64,000 nt of DNA from Aeromonas enteropelogenes (GTDB lineage: Bacteria > Pseudomonadota > Gammaproteobacteria > Enterobacterales > Aeromonadaceae): assembly GCF_000819845.1 (NCBI RefSeq), contig NZ_CDCG01000013.1, positions 44,325-108,324 on the forward strand, in the 5' to 3' direction. Below are positions 50,434 through 58,213 of this stretch, piece after piece. The notes beneath the pieces are model-generated. The model did no database searches, had not been told where the DNA came from, and saw only the letters and a program-made list of their open reading frames with translations. Made by a program: the position numbers and the translations under genes. Positions within the stretch are counted from its first letter, which is position 1. Each line of letters starts with the position of its first letter.

Positions 50434-51060
50434 ATGACCCGGATTGCTTGCAAATACGGCGTCCTAGCCATCCTGCTGGGGGCCGCCGGCGCCCAGGCGG
50501 CAGACGATGCCCTGATCCCCATCCAGCAGCAATGGGCCGTCTGCCAGTACCAGCAGGTCGACAAGGCCAAGGAGCGCTGCCTGGAGACCCTGAGCGGCCA
50601 GGCCGAACAGGCCAGTGCCAAGGAGCCCTTTCGCACCGATCTGCTGATCTGGTCGGCCATCGTCAAGAGCACCTGGGCCGGCGCCAAGGGCGGCCTGGGG
50701 GCGCTCGGGCTGGTGAAAGAGGCCAAGGCCAAGCTGGAGCTGGCCCTCAAGCAGGATCCCAAGGCCCTCGACGGCTCGGCTTACACCAGCCTGGGCTCCC
50801 TCTACTATCAGGTGCCCGGCTGGCCGGTCGGCTTTGGCGATGACGAAAAAGCGGAGCAGCTGCTCAAGCAGGCGCTCGTCATTAACCCCGCCGGCATCGA
50901 CCCCAACTTCTTCTATGGCGACTTCCTGCTCGATCAGGGGCGCAAGGCAGAAGCGAAAACCTATCTGGACAAGGCGCTGGCCGCCCCAGCCCGCCCGGGG
51001 CGCGAGCTGGCCGACGAGGGGCGCCGCAGTGAAATTCGCGAACGCCTCGCCAAGCTGTAA
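50434..51060 (+). CDS. exported TPR-like repeat protein, last gene of the operon
   Basis: 208 residues with a signal peptide (CKYGVLAILLGAAGAQAADD). The mature part has helical repeats resembling TPRs: EAKAKLELALKQDPKALDGSAY, SLGSLYYQVPGWPVGFGDD, KAEQLLKQALVINPAGIDPN and KAEAKTYLDKALAAP. The GWPVGFGDD turn between repeats is a recurring mark of small periplasmic TPR proteins. AAGGAG overlaps the SDR stop, one base gap, so translation is coupled. It may bind or carry the product in the periplasm; function unknown. Confidence 0.82.
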   Translation: MTRIACKYGVLAILLGAAGAQAADDALIPIQQQWAVCQYQQVDKAKERCLETLSGQAEQASAKEPFRTDLLIWSAIVKSTWAGAKGGLGALGLVKEAKAKLELALKQDPKALDGSAYTSLGSLYYQVPGWPVGFGDDEKAEQLLKQALVINPAGIDPNFFYGDFLLDQGRKAEAKTYLDKALAAPARPGRELADEGRRSEIRERLAKL

Positions 51061-51089
51061 AAAGCCAGCCTGATCAGACAGCTATTTAA

Positions 51090-51130
51090 ACTCTGCCCAC
51101 CAGCTTGCATACTGGTGGGCAGAGTCGTTT
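51090..51130 (+). terminator. terminator-like hairpin after the five-gene operon
   Basis: 14-bp perfect stem ACTCTGCCCACCAG (51090-51103) / CTGGTGGGCAGAGT (51112-51125) with an 8-base loop and CGTTT after. The T run is short. It separates the operon from the two-component genes, which may still be reached by read-through. Confidence 0.75.
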
Positions 51131-51181
51131 ATGTCGTAAAGCCGGGCTACCGGCTTGTTCCCTGACGTGATGGAGAGAGAG

Positions 51182-51868
51182 ATGCGCATCCTGCTGGTAG
51201 AAGATGACGTGATGCTGGGCGATGGCATGCAGGATGCCCTGCGCCACAGCGGATACACGGTGGACTGGTTGCAACAGGGGTTGCCCGCCCTGGCGGCCCT
51301 CAAGAGCGACGAATTTGCCGCCCTCATCCTCGACCTCAACCTGCCGGACATCGACGGCCTCAGCCTGCTGCGCAAGTTGCGCCGGGAGGGACACCAGCTG
51401 CCGGTGCTGATCCTCACCGCCCGCGATGCCCTCGACGATCGGGTGATCGGGCTGGATGCAGGCTCTGACGACTACATGGTCAAGCCCTTCGCCCTGCAGG
51501 AGCTCAACGCCCGCCTGCGCGCCCTGGTGCGCCGCAGCAAGGGGCAGGCCCAGGCGATGGTGGAGTATGGCGACATCCTCATTTATCCCGAATCCCAGCA
51601 GGTCACCTATCAGGGGGAAGCGGTCAAGCTCACTCCCCACGAGTACAAGCTGCTGCTGGAGCTGCTGAGCCAAAGCGGCCGGGTGCTGAGCAAGGAGCAG
51701 TTGCAGCAGAGTCTCTATGGCTGGGATGAGGGGGCCGAGAGCAACGCGGTGGAGGTTCACATCCACCACCTGCGCAAGAAGTTCTACAGCGACCTTATCC
51801 GCAACATCCGCGGGGTCGGCTACATCATTCCCCAGCTCGATCAGGCAGGACGGAACCAGGCACGATGA
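51182..51868 (+). CDS. OmpR-family response regulator, QseB/PmrA type
   Basis: 228 residues. Receiver domain with acidic pair Glu7-Asp8-Asp9, phospho-acceptor Asp51 (LILDLNLPD), Thr79 and Lys101 (YMVKPF). Winged-helix DNA-binding domain from about 125 with KLTPHEYKLLLELLSQ and NAVEVHIHHLRKKF. The QseB/PmrA branch binds CTTAA-containing direct repeats, and one such repeat stands upstream of 46736. The start MRILLVEDD at 51182 has GGAGAGAGAG before it; an earlier in-frame ATG at 51155 is weaker. Overlaps the kinase gene by ATGA. Confidence 0.92.
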   Translation: MRILLVEDDVMLGDGMQDALRHSGYTVDWLQQGLPALAALKSDEFAALILDLNLPDIDGLSLLRKLRREGHQLPVLILTARDALDDRVIGLDAGSDDYMVKPFALQELNARLRALVRRSKGQAQAMVEYGDILIYPESQQVTYQGEAVKLTPHEYKLLLELLSQSGRVLSKEQLQQSLYGWDEGAESNAVEVHIHHLRKKFYSDLIRNIRGVGYIIPQLDQAGRNQAR

Positions 51869-53304
51869 GACGCTCGAGCTCCATTCGCCGCTTTCTGCTC
51901 ACCGGCATCCTGACCCTGGTGAGCGTGAGCCTCACCATCAGCACCTTCATCGGCTACATGGAGGCAAGCCACGAGATGGAGGAGCTGTTCGACGCTCGTC
52001 TTGCCCAGTCGGCCCGCATCACCAACAAGCTGCTAGCCCGCTACATGGCACAGGAGGGGCCGCTCCCCCTGGATGGCACCATCTATCAGGAGTGGGAACA
52101 GCAAAATCCCGATGGCTGGCAGAAAGACAAGAGCCTCAATATCACCGGCGAGGACAGGGAGATCACTCCCTATGGTCACGAGTTCGAACGCAACCTCTAC
52201 TTTCAGCTGCTGAACGAGCAGGGAAATCTGCTGCTGAGCTCCCCGAGCGCCCCGCGCCAGCCGCTGGTCACCCTGACTCGCGGCTTCGATACGGTGGAAA
52301 AGGATCACCACCATTGGCGCACCTTCACCCTCTACAACGAGGAGGAGCGAACCTGGCTGGTGGTGGCGGAGCGGGATGACGAGCGCAGCGAGCTGGCCAG
52401 CAAGATGGCGACCCTCGCCATGCTGCCGCTGCTCATCACCCTGCCCTTCCTGCTGGGGTTGCTGTGGTGGCTGATCACCCATGGCCTGGCCCCCCTGCGT
52501 CAGCTGGCCCAGGCCATCAGCGAGCGCCACCCCGCCAACCTGACCCCCCTCAACCTCAAGGCGGACGCCCAGGAGCTGACGCCGCTGGTCAACGAGATAA
52601 ACCGCCTGATGCAAGCGCTGGCCGAAACTCTGGAGCGGGAGAAACAGTTCACCAACGAAGCGGCCCACGAGCTGCGCACCCCGCTGGCGGTGCTCAGGAT
52701 CCACAGCGAAAACGCCCTGGCGGCGGACGATGAGGAGAGCCGCCGCCAGTCGCTGCACAAGATGTTGCAGGCCCTGGATCGCAGTGATCGCCTGATCCGC
52801 CAACTGCTGACCCAGGCGCGCATCGACAACCAGCAGGAGGTCGTGCTGGTCGAGCTGGAGATAGGCCACCTGCTGCAAGGTACCCTGGCGACCCTGGCTC
52901 CCATCGCCCTGCAAAAGGATCAGCAATTATCGCTCGAGAGCGATACGCCACTGCGGGTAATGGGGCAGGCCACCCTGCTCGAGCTGTTGTTTGGCAACCT
53001 CATCGACAATGCCCTGCGCTACACCCAGCCAGGTGGCGAGATCCGGGTGCAGGTGCGGCGGGAGGGAAGCCGGGTGAGAGTGGATGTGAGCGACAACGGG
53101 CCCGGCATCCCGGACCACGCCCTGTCACGGCTGTGCGAGCGCTTCTATCGGGTCAATCCCCAGCAGGGGGACGGAGTCGGCCTTGGCATGGCCATCGTCT
53201 CGCGCATCGCCCAGCTGCATGGCGCCGATCTCGATGTACACAACCTGCCGGACAGGGGTCTGGAAGTGAGTCTCTGGCTGCCGCTGTCGGCCAGCGCCAA
53301 ATAG
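51865..53304 (+). CDS. sensor histidine kinase, QseC type
   Basis: 479 residues. Two membrane helices (about 9-31 and 186-206) flank a periplasmic domain of the 2CSK_N type (EMEELFDARLAQSARIT) with a His-rich stretch KDHHHW. HAMP follows, then the HisKA box with phospho-His268 (NEAAHELRTPLAVLRIH) and the HATPase boxes FGNLIDNALRY (N), DNGPGIP (G1) and GDGVGLGMAIV (G2). QseC homologues respond to host or bacterial signals; the signal here is unknown. Forms a pair with the upstream regulator. Confidence 0.93.
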   Translation: MRRSSSIRRFLLTGILTLVSVSLTISTFIGYMEASHEMEELFDARLAQSARITNKLLARYMAQEGPLPLDGTIYQEWEQQNPDGWQKDKSLNITGEDREITPYGHEFERNLYFQLLNEQGNLLLSSPSAPRQPLVTLTRGFDTVEKDHHHWRTFTLYNEEERTWLVVAERDDERSELASKMATLAMLPLLITLPFLLGLLWWLITHGLAPLRQLAQAISERHPANLTPLNLKADAQELTPLVNEINRLMQALAETLEREKQFTNEAAHELRTPLAVLRIHSENALAADDEESRRQSLHKMLQALDRSDRLIRQLLTQARIDNQQEVVLVELEIGHLLQGTLATLAPIALQKDQQLSLESDTPLRVMGQATLLELLFGNLIDNALRYTQPGGEIRVQVRREGSRVRVDVSDNGPGIPDHALSRLCERFYRVNPQQGDGVGLGMAIVSRIAQLHGADLDVHNLPDRGLEVSLWLPLSASAK

Positions 53305-53322
53305 ATTACCAAGTAGATAACA

Positions 53323-53354
53323 AGAGGGGCCGCTTGCTGCGGCCCCTCTGTTTG
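53323..53354 (+). terminator. terminator of the two-component operon
   Basis: AGAGGGGCCGC (53323-53333) / GCGGCCCCTCT (53339-53349) 11-bp stem with a TTGCT loop, followed by GTTTG. Confidence 0.8.
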
Positions 53355-53392
53355 GCTGTACATCTGTTTGGTTGCACATCGGCAGCGCAGAT

Positions 53393-53893
53393 TTAGCGAC
53401 AATCCGGCTGGCGAGTGAAGGTGCGACCTGCATCCACCGGCCCCATCTCTTCCAGCATACGGCGCCCCAGCAGCACCGGATAGATCATCTTGCTGCGATC
53501 CCGCAGGGTAAACCAACCCTCATAGACCCGGTTCCCCACACAGACGGACATGGTCACGACCGGCCGCTTCTGTTTCTCCTTGCCCCCGGCGCCGCGCACC
53601 GTCACGTGACGTTCCACCGGCCGTTCAAACTGCCGGGATACCTGTTTGCCGCTGTCGGCATCGGTCACTCGCAACCAGAAGCGCACCCAGGGTTTGCCAT
53701 CGCGCGTGAATTGCTCCAGATCCTGGGCATCCATTGAAGAGGTGCGCGCCCCCGTATCCAGCTTCATCTTGACCGCCACGCCGGTGGGGAGGATCAGCCC
53801 CTTCTCCACCCAGCCATACCCTTCCTGCGGCGCCGCCAGTGCGCTGCCGCAAAGGGCCAATATCAGTGCCGTGCCTGCTATCCACTTGCTCAT
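53393..53893 (-). CDS. exported retropepsin-like aspartic protease (RimK-associated 'Zn_protease' family)
   Basis: 166 residues with a signal peptide (MSKWIAGTALILALCGSALA). The aspartic protease motif is Asp46-Thr-Gly-Ala (KLDTGARTSSMDA), followed by the flap-like region and the closing motif YPVLLGRRMLEE. The family is often named 'ATP-dependent zinc protease' although it is a single-lobe retropepsin fold. Relatives are periplasmic or linked to RimK-type ligases; no such ligase gene is near. It is convergent with the kinase gene. Confidence 0.85.
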   Translation of the reverse strand: MSKWIAGTALILALCGSALAAPQEGYGWVEKGLILPTGVAVKMKLDTGARTSSMDAQDLEQFTRDGKPWVRFWLRVTDADSGKQVSRQFERPVERHVTVRGAGGKEKQKRPVVTMSVCVGNRVYEGWFTLRDRSKMIYPVLLGRRMLEEMGPVDAGRTFTRQPDCR

Positions 53894-54272
53894 ACCACAA
53901 CCTCAGCCGTCTCATCTTCACAAGGTGAGGCCCAGACTTATCACACTGTCTTGCGAGGGAACATCGCTTTGTGCCGGGCGGTAGCCCAGGAGGGCGGAGG
54001 GGGATGACGAGGCGACAACCAATGTCTGGCGACGGGAAATGGCGGGGGAAGAGAAACGCCGGGTTAGCCTTGGATGAAACCATCGGCCAACCTCAGGTTG
54101 TGACGCCAAAGGCTACCACAACAGTTGGTGAAATATCAGTCTTGTTCCGGGGGGATTTTTGCCTACACTGTTGTAAACCGGAGGCCCTGAAAACCCCCGG
54201 TTTTTTTGTGCCTGCCGAAAATTTGCCACTGCAACAGTGACGCATCACTCAAGGCTCAATAAGGAATTTGCA
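53894..54272. promoter_or_regulatory. intergenic region and leader of guaC
   Basis: About 380 bases between the protease start and guaC. The right half (from about 54070) is AT-richer, holds repeated CAACAGTT/ACTGTTGT-like words (54118-54127, 54166-54175) and a complete terminator-like hairpin at 54175-54207, still 66 bases ahead of the guaC ATG. This looks like an attenuated leader. No ORF here has credible codon use with a ribosome site. Confidence 0.5.
54175..54207 (+). terminator. terminator-like hairpin inside the guaC leader
   Basis: AAACCGG (54175-54181) pairs with CCGGTTT (54197-54203), extended by GG/CC pairs in the loop, and is followed by an unbroken T run (54201-54207). No plus-strand gene ends nearby (the kinase gene has its own terminator 850 bases upstream), so it most likely acts on the guaC transcript. 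Confidence 0.6.
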
Positions 54273-55316
54273 ATGCGTATCGAAGAAGACTTGAAGCTCG
54301 GTTTCAAGGATGTCCTGTTTCGCCCCAAGCGCTCTACTCTCAAGAGCCGTTCCCAAGTCAGCCTGACCCGTCAGTTCACCTTCAAGCACACACGGACCCA
54401 ATGGCAGGGGGTGCCCGTCATCGCCGCCAACATGGATACCGTCGGCAGCTTCGCCATGGCCCGCGCCCTGGCCGGTTTCGAGATGATGACGGCGGTGCAC
54501 AAGCACTACAGCCTCGAGCAGTGGCAAACCTTCGTCAATGAGACCGACCCGGCCCTGCTGGGTCATGTGATGGTATCGACCGGCACGTCGGACGAAGACT
54601 TCGTCAAGACCCGCCAGATCCTCGCCATGTCAGAGGCGCTGCGCTTCATCTGCGTGGACGTGGCCAACGGCTACTCCCAGCACTTCGTCGAGTTCCTGCG
54701 CAAAATCCGTGAGGCCTGCCCCAATCACGTCATCCTGGCGGGCAACGTGGTGACCGGCGAGATGGTGGAGGAGCTGATCCTCTCCGGCGCCGACATCGTC
54801 AAGGTAGGCATTGGCCCGGGCTCTGTCTGCACTACCCGGGTCAAGACAGGTGTCGGCTATCCCCAGCTCTCCGCCATCATCGAATGTGCCGATGCCGCCC
54901 ACGGCCTTGGTGGCCAGATCGTCGGCGACGGCGGCTGTACCTGCCCGGGGGACGTGGCGAAAGCCTTCGGCGGCGGCGCCGACTTCGTGATGCTGGGGGG
55001 CATGCTGGCGGCCCATGAGGAGTGCGGCGGCGAGATCATCGACGTGGATGGCGAACCCTTCATGAAGTTCTACGGCATGAGCTCGTCGAGTGCCATGGAC
55101 AAGCACGCCGGCGGCGTCGCCGAGTACCGTGCCTCCGAGGGCAAGACGGTGCTGCTGCCCTATCGCGGCCCGGTGGAGAATGCCGTGCGCGATATCCTGG
55201 GGGGCGTGCGCTCCACCTGTACTTATGTCGGTGCCAGCCAGCTGAAAGAATTGACCAAGCGCACCACCTTTATCCGGGTGCGCGAGCAGGAGAACAACGT
55301 CTACGGCAAGGAGTGA
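54273..55316 (+). CDS. guaC: GMP reductase
   Basis: 347 residues, identical in length to E. coli GuaC. Reduces GMP to IMP with NADPH and releases ammonia, balancing adenine and guanine nucleotides. Catalytic Cys186 is in [11 protein letters not shown], with the IMPDH/GMPR TIM-barrel segments [17 protein letters not shown] and [24 protein letters not shown] loop (221-241). Start [11 protein letters not shown] at 54273 follows AAGGAATT; the ORF opens 12 codons earlier but without support. Confidence 0.97.
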   Translation: MRIEEDLKLGFKDVLFRPKRSTLKSRSQVSLTRQFTFKHTRTQWQGVPVIAANMDTVGSFAMARALAGFEMMTAVHKHYSLEQWQTFVNETDPALLGHVMVSTGTSDEDFVKTRQILAMSEALRFICVDVANGYSQHFVEFLRKIREACPNHVILAGNVVTGEMVEELILSGADIVKVGIGPGSVCTTRVKTGVGYPQLSAIIECADAAHGLGGQIVGDGGCTCPGDVAKAFGGGADFVMLGGMLAAHEECGGEIIDVDGEPFMKFYGMSSSSAMDKHAGGVAEYRASEGKTVLLPYRGPVENAVRDILGGVRSTCTYVGASQLKELTKRTTFIRVREQENNVYGKE

Positions 55317-55360
55317 TCTGCCAGACTACCTGCGACCAGCTGACAGTTAGAAGCCAGTCC

Positions 55361-55392
55361 ACCGGTGTGCTACCCTGCGCACCGGTTTTTTT
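55361..55392 (+). terminator. terminator of guaC
   Basis: ACCGGTGTGC / GCGCACCGGT stem (one G-T pair) around TACCCT, followed by seven T. It ends 18 bases before the earP start. Confidence 0.88.
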
Positions 55393-55409
55393 GCATCTGG
55401 ATCCCCGAC

Positions 55410-56585
55410 ATGACAAGCCCCCTGCCCCGGTTCGACTGGGATATCTTCTGCTGCGTAGTGGACAACTTCGGTGACATCGGCGTCACCTGGCGACTCGCCC
55501 GCCAGCTGGAGCAGGAGGGGCATGGTGCGGTGCGGCTCTGGGTGGACGATCTGGCCAGCTTCGCCCGCATCTGCCCGGGGCTCAACCCTGCGCGGGACGG
55601 CCAATGGATCGAGGGTATCCATATCCAGCACTGGCATAAAACCCTGCCCGCCGACATCACCCCGGCCAGGGTCGTCATCGAGGCCTTTGCCTGCGAGCTG
55701 CCCGCCCCCTTTGTCGAACGCATGGCCGAGCAGAGCCCGCCCCCCTGCTGGATCAATCTGGAGTACCTCTCGGCCGAGAGTTGGGTCGAGGATTGCCACG
55801 GCCTCGCCTCCCCCCAGCGGGTGGGCAACCGGAGCCTCGACAAATACTTCTTCTTCCCGGGTTTTAGCGCCAGAACCGGCGGCCTGCTCTGCGAGCGTAC
55901 GCTGCTGGCCGAGCGGGATCGCTGGCAACAGGATGAAGTCGGCCTTGCCGCCTACTGGGCGAGCCTGGGCCTACCGCCCAAACAAGAGAACGAGCTGCGG
56001 GTCAGCCTCTTTACCTACGAGAGCGAGGCGCTGACAAGCCTGGTCGAAAGCTGGTGCCAGAGCGCCACGCCGGTCACCTTGCTGCTGCCGCTGGGGCGCT
56101 CATTGCACGACGTGCTGCGTGGCGCAGGTTTGTCAGATACCATCCCTACGGCCAGGGCGGGCGATCTGCTCCATTCGGGCAACCTCGCCATCAAGCTGCT
56201 GCCGATGACGGATCAGGCTGGCTACGATCGGCTGCTGTGGAGCTGCGATCTCAACCTGGTGCGCGGGGAAGACTCCTTCGTGCGCGCCCAGTGGGCCGCC
56301 CGCCCCTTCCTGTGGCACATCTACCAGCAGGAGGAAGAGGCCCATCTGATCAAGCTGGAGCACTTCCTCGACCACTATCTGGCGGACTTGCCCGCCGAGT
56401 GCGGCCAGTGGCTGCGCGACTTCAATCTCGCCCTCAATCGGGGCGAGGATTGCCGCGCACTCTGGGCTAACTGGCCACGCTATAGCGCCATTTGGCAGCA
56501 ACATGGGCGAAGCTGGTCACAGAAGTTGCAGCACGATGGGGATCTCGTCACACGATTGGTGAAATTTCTGGAAAGCCGTATATAA
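55410..56585 (+). CDS. earP: EF-P arginine rhamnosyltransferase EarP
   Basis: 391 residues, GT-B inverting glycosyltransferase (GT104). It adds rhamnose from dTDP-rhamnose to Arg32 of elongation factor P, needed for efficient translation of polyproline. Catalytic-region residues appear as DNFGDIGVTWRLARQL with Asp18 and Asp22, and the nucleotide-sugar site as LVRGEDSFVRAQWA with Glu287-Asp288. The start at 55410 (MTSPLPRFDWDIF) is the family start although its ribosome site is weak. It is directly upstream of efp, the usual pairing. Confidence 0.95.
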   Translation: MTSPLPRFDWDIFCCVVDNFGDIGVTWRLARQLEQEGHGAVRLWVDDLASFARICPGLNPARDGQWIEGIHIQHWHKTLPADITPARVVIEAFACELPAPFVERMAEQSPPPCWINLEYLSAESWVEDCHGLASPQRVGNRSLDKYFFFPGFSARTGGLLCERTLLAERDRWQQDEVGLAAYWASLGLPPKQENELRVSLFTYESEALTSLVESWCQSATPVTLLLPLGRSLHDVLRGAGLSDTIPTARAGDLLHSGNLAIKLLPMTDQAGYDRLLWSCDLNLVRGEDSFVRAQWAARPFLWHIYQQEEEAHLIKLEHFLDHYLADLPAECGQWLRDFNLALNRGEDCRALWANWPRYSAIWQQHGRSWSQKLQHDGDLVTRLVKFLESRI

Positions 56586-56586
56586 T
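56556..56586 (+). promoter_or_regulatory. probable sigma-70 promoter of efp
   Basis: Perfect TATAAT at 56581-56586 overlaps the earP stop codon; TTGGTG at 56556-56561 could be the -35, with a long 19-base spacer. It would give a 5' leader of roughly 38 bases for efp, allowing expression apart from earP. Confidence 0.55.
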
Positions 56587-56630
56587 CTGGCAGTTTTTAT
56601 CCGTCCGTTTCACGAACAGGAATTTTTTAC

Positions 56631-57197
56631 ATGAAAACCGCACAGGAAATCCGCGCTGGTAACGTAGTCATGATCGGCAGCGAGCCGATGGTGGTCCAGA
56701 AGGCTGAATTCAACAAATCCGGCCGTAACTCCGCCGTGGTCAAAATGAAGCTGAAGGGTCTGCTGAACGGCAGCGCCACCGAGACCGTCTTCAAGGCCGA
56801 TGACAAGCTGGACGTGGTTCAGCTGGAACGTAAAGAGTGCACCTACTCCTACTTCTCCGACCCCCTGTATGTCTTTATGGACACCGAGTACAACCAGTAC
56901 GACGTAGAGAAAGACAACCTGGGTGACGTGCTGAACTACCTGGTAGACGGCATGGAAGACATCTGCGAAGTGACTTTCTACAACGAGAAAGCCATCTCCG
57001 TAGAACTGCCGACCACCATCGTTCGCGAAGTGGAATACACCGAGCCGGCTGCCCGTGGCGATACCTCCGGTAAAGTGACCAAGCCTGCCCGTCTGAAAGG
57101 CACTACCTACGAGCTGTCTGTTGCAGCCTTCGTAGAGATCGGTGACAAGATCGAAATCGATACCCGCACCGGTGAATTCAAGCGTCGCGTCAACTAA
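56631..57197 (+). CDS. efp: elongation factor P, Arg32 type
   Basis: 188 residues, three beta-barrel domains. EF-P enters the ribosomal E site and relieves stalling at consecutive prolines. The tip of the domain I loop is Ser30-Gly31-Arg32-Asn33 (KSGRN), the EarP-modified form, rather than the Lys34 form modified by EpmAB. The C-terminus [18 protein letters not shown] is typical. Own promoter and terminator; earP upstream supplies the modification enzyme. Confidence 0.97.
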   Translation: MKTAQEIRAGNVVMIGSEPMVVQKAEFNKSGRNSAVVKMKLKGLLNGSATETVFKADDKLDVVQLERKECTYSYFSDPLYVFMDTEYNQYDVEKDNLGDVLNYLVDGMEDICEVTFYNEKAISVELPTTIVREVEYTEPAARGDTSGKVTKPARLKGTTYELSVAAFVEIGDKIEIDTRTGEFKRRVN

Positions 57198-57220
57198 GTT
57201 GACCCCTTGAACTGGATGCA

Positions 57221-57247
57221 AAAAAGCGAGCCACTGGCTCGCTTTTT
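57221..57247 (+). terminator. terminator of efp
   Basis: AAAAAAGCGAGCCA / TGGCTCGCTTTTTT near-perfect hairpin, 23 bases after the stop. Confidence 0.92.
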
Positions 57248-57318
57248 TATTGCCCCTTGCTCGCACCTTCAGAAAATGACGCCGTGGCCGCTAACCCAGA
57301 TAACCGGGGGAGCACACT

Positions 57319-58071
57319 ATGGCCAGATTATCCTTATCACTGCTGTTACTGACGATGCTGGCCAGCCATGGCGCGCAAGCCATCGAGGTCGCGCCGCCCG
57401 CTCCCGTCGATCACTGGCAGGAGAGCGACTGGCAAGGGCTGCCCGACGTCACCCGCATCGACAAGCAGACGGTGCTGTTTGCCAAGCACGACAGCGAAAA
57501 CTATCTGGGGCTCGCCATCTTGCTGCCGGACTGGCAACGCAGCGGCCAGCTATGGCAACTCACCCGGGATCTTCGCCTGCTGGGCTTCGATACCTTGCTG
57601 CTGCTCCCCTCTCCAGAACAGGCCGAGCTCGACCCGGCCGCCGAGAAGAAAGCGAAAAACAGCGACGCCTTTCGCAAGCAGTTTGCCGAGCGGATCAGCA
57701 AGCTGGCCGAGGCCAAGCTGCAGGATGGTGGCTTCAAGCTGATATTGGCCCAGGGCACAGGGGCTGCCTGGACTGCCAACCTCATCGCCAGCGAGCAGTT
57801 GCCCGCCCCCGATGCGCTGGTGCTGCTCGACGGCTTCTTCCCCGATCAGCAGAGCAACCAGACCCTGGCCAAGCAGGTGGCCCAGGCCACTATCCCCACC
57901 CTGGACCTCTATCAGGAAGAGGGCGGCAGATGGCCGCAGCTCGCGGCGGCAGAGCGCCTTAGCGAGACCCGTCGCAGCCACAAGCTCAACTATCGCCCTT
58001 ACGCCCTGATGGAACTGGCGGAGACGCCAACACGCATTCAGGGCTGGCTCAACCACCTGGGCTGGCTCTGA
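57319..58071 (+). CDS. DUF3530 family exported protein, alpha/beta-hydrolase-like
   Basis: 250 residues with a signal peptide (LSLSLLLLTMLASHGAQAIE). Resembles the DUF3530 family: ENYLGLAILLPDW near the front, LLGFDTLLLLPSPEQ, and a nucleophile-elbow-like position LILAQGTGAAWTANLI where the catalytic Ser of a hydrolase is replaced by Thr or absent. LVLLDGFFPD and ATIPTLDLYQEEGG follow. It is likely periplasmic. Whether it is catalytic is unclear. GGAG lies eight bases before the ATG; it stands alone after efp. Confidence 0.78.
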   Translation: MARLSLSLLLLTMLASHGAQAIEVAPPAPVDHWQESDWQGLPDVTRIDKQTVLFAKHDSENYLGLAILLPDWQRSGQLWQLTRDLRLLGFDTLLLLPSPEQAELDPAAEKKAKNSDAFRKQFAERISKLAEAKLQDGGFKLILAQGTGAAWTANLIASEQLPAPDALVLLDGFFPDQQSNQTLAKQVAQATIPTLDLYQEEGGRWPQLAAAERLSETRRSHKLNYRPYALMELAETPTRIQGWLNHLGWL

Positions 58072-58213
58072 CCCAGCCCTGCCCCTGTACGCCAAAGCGC
58101 GGGCACGGTCACATCTGCCGCAGAAAGCCCCCCTTCGCGGCCCGCGACACTGGCTCTGGCTGCATCCTATTTGGCATCATGACCGTTCGGCCCCGTTCAT
58201 GGCAGGAAGGACC

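Noticed and set aside
53971..54240. 89-codon ORF upstream of guaC as a leader peptide
   Set aside because: No ribosome site and composition like non-coding DNA; it also spans the terminator hairpin.
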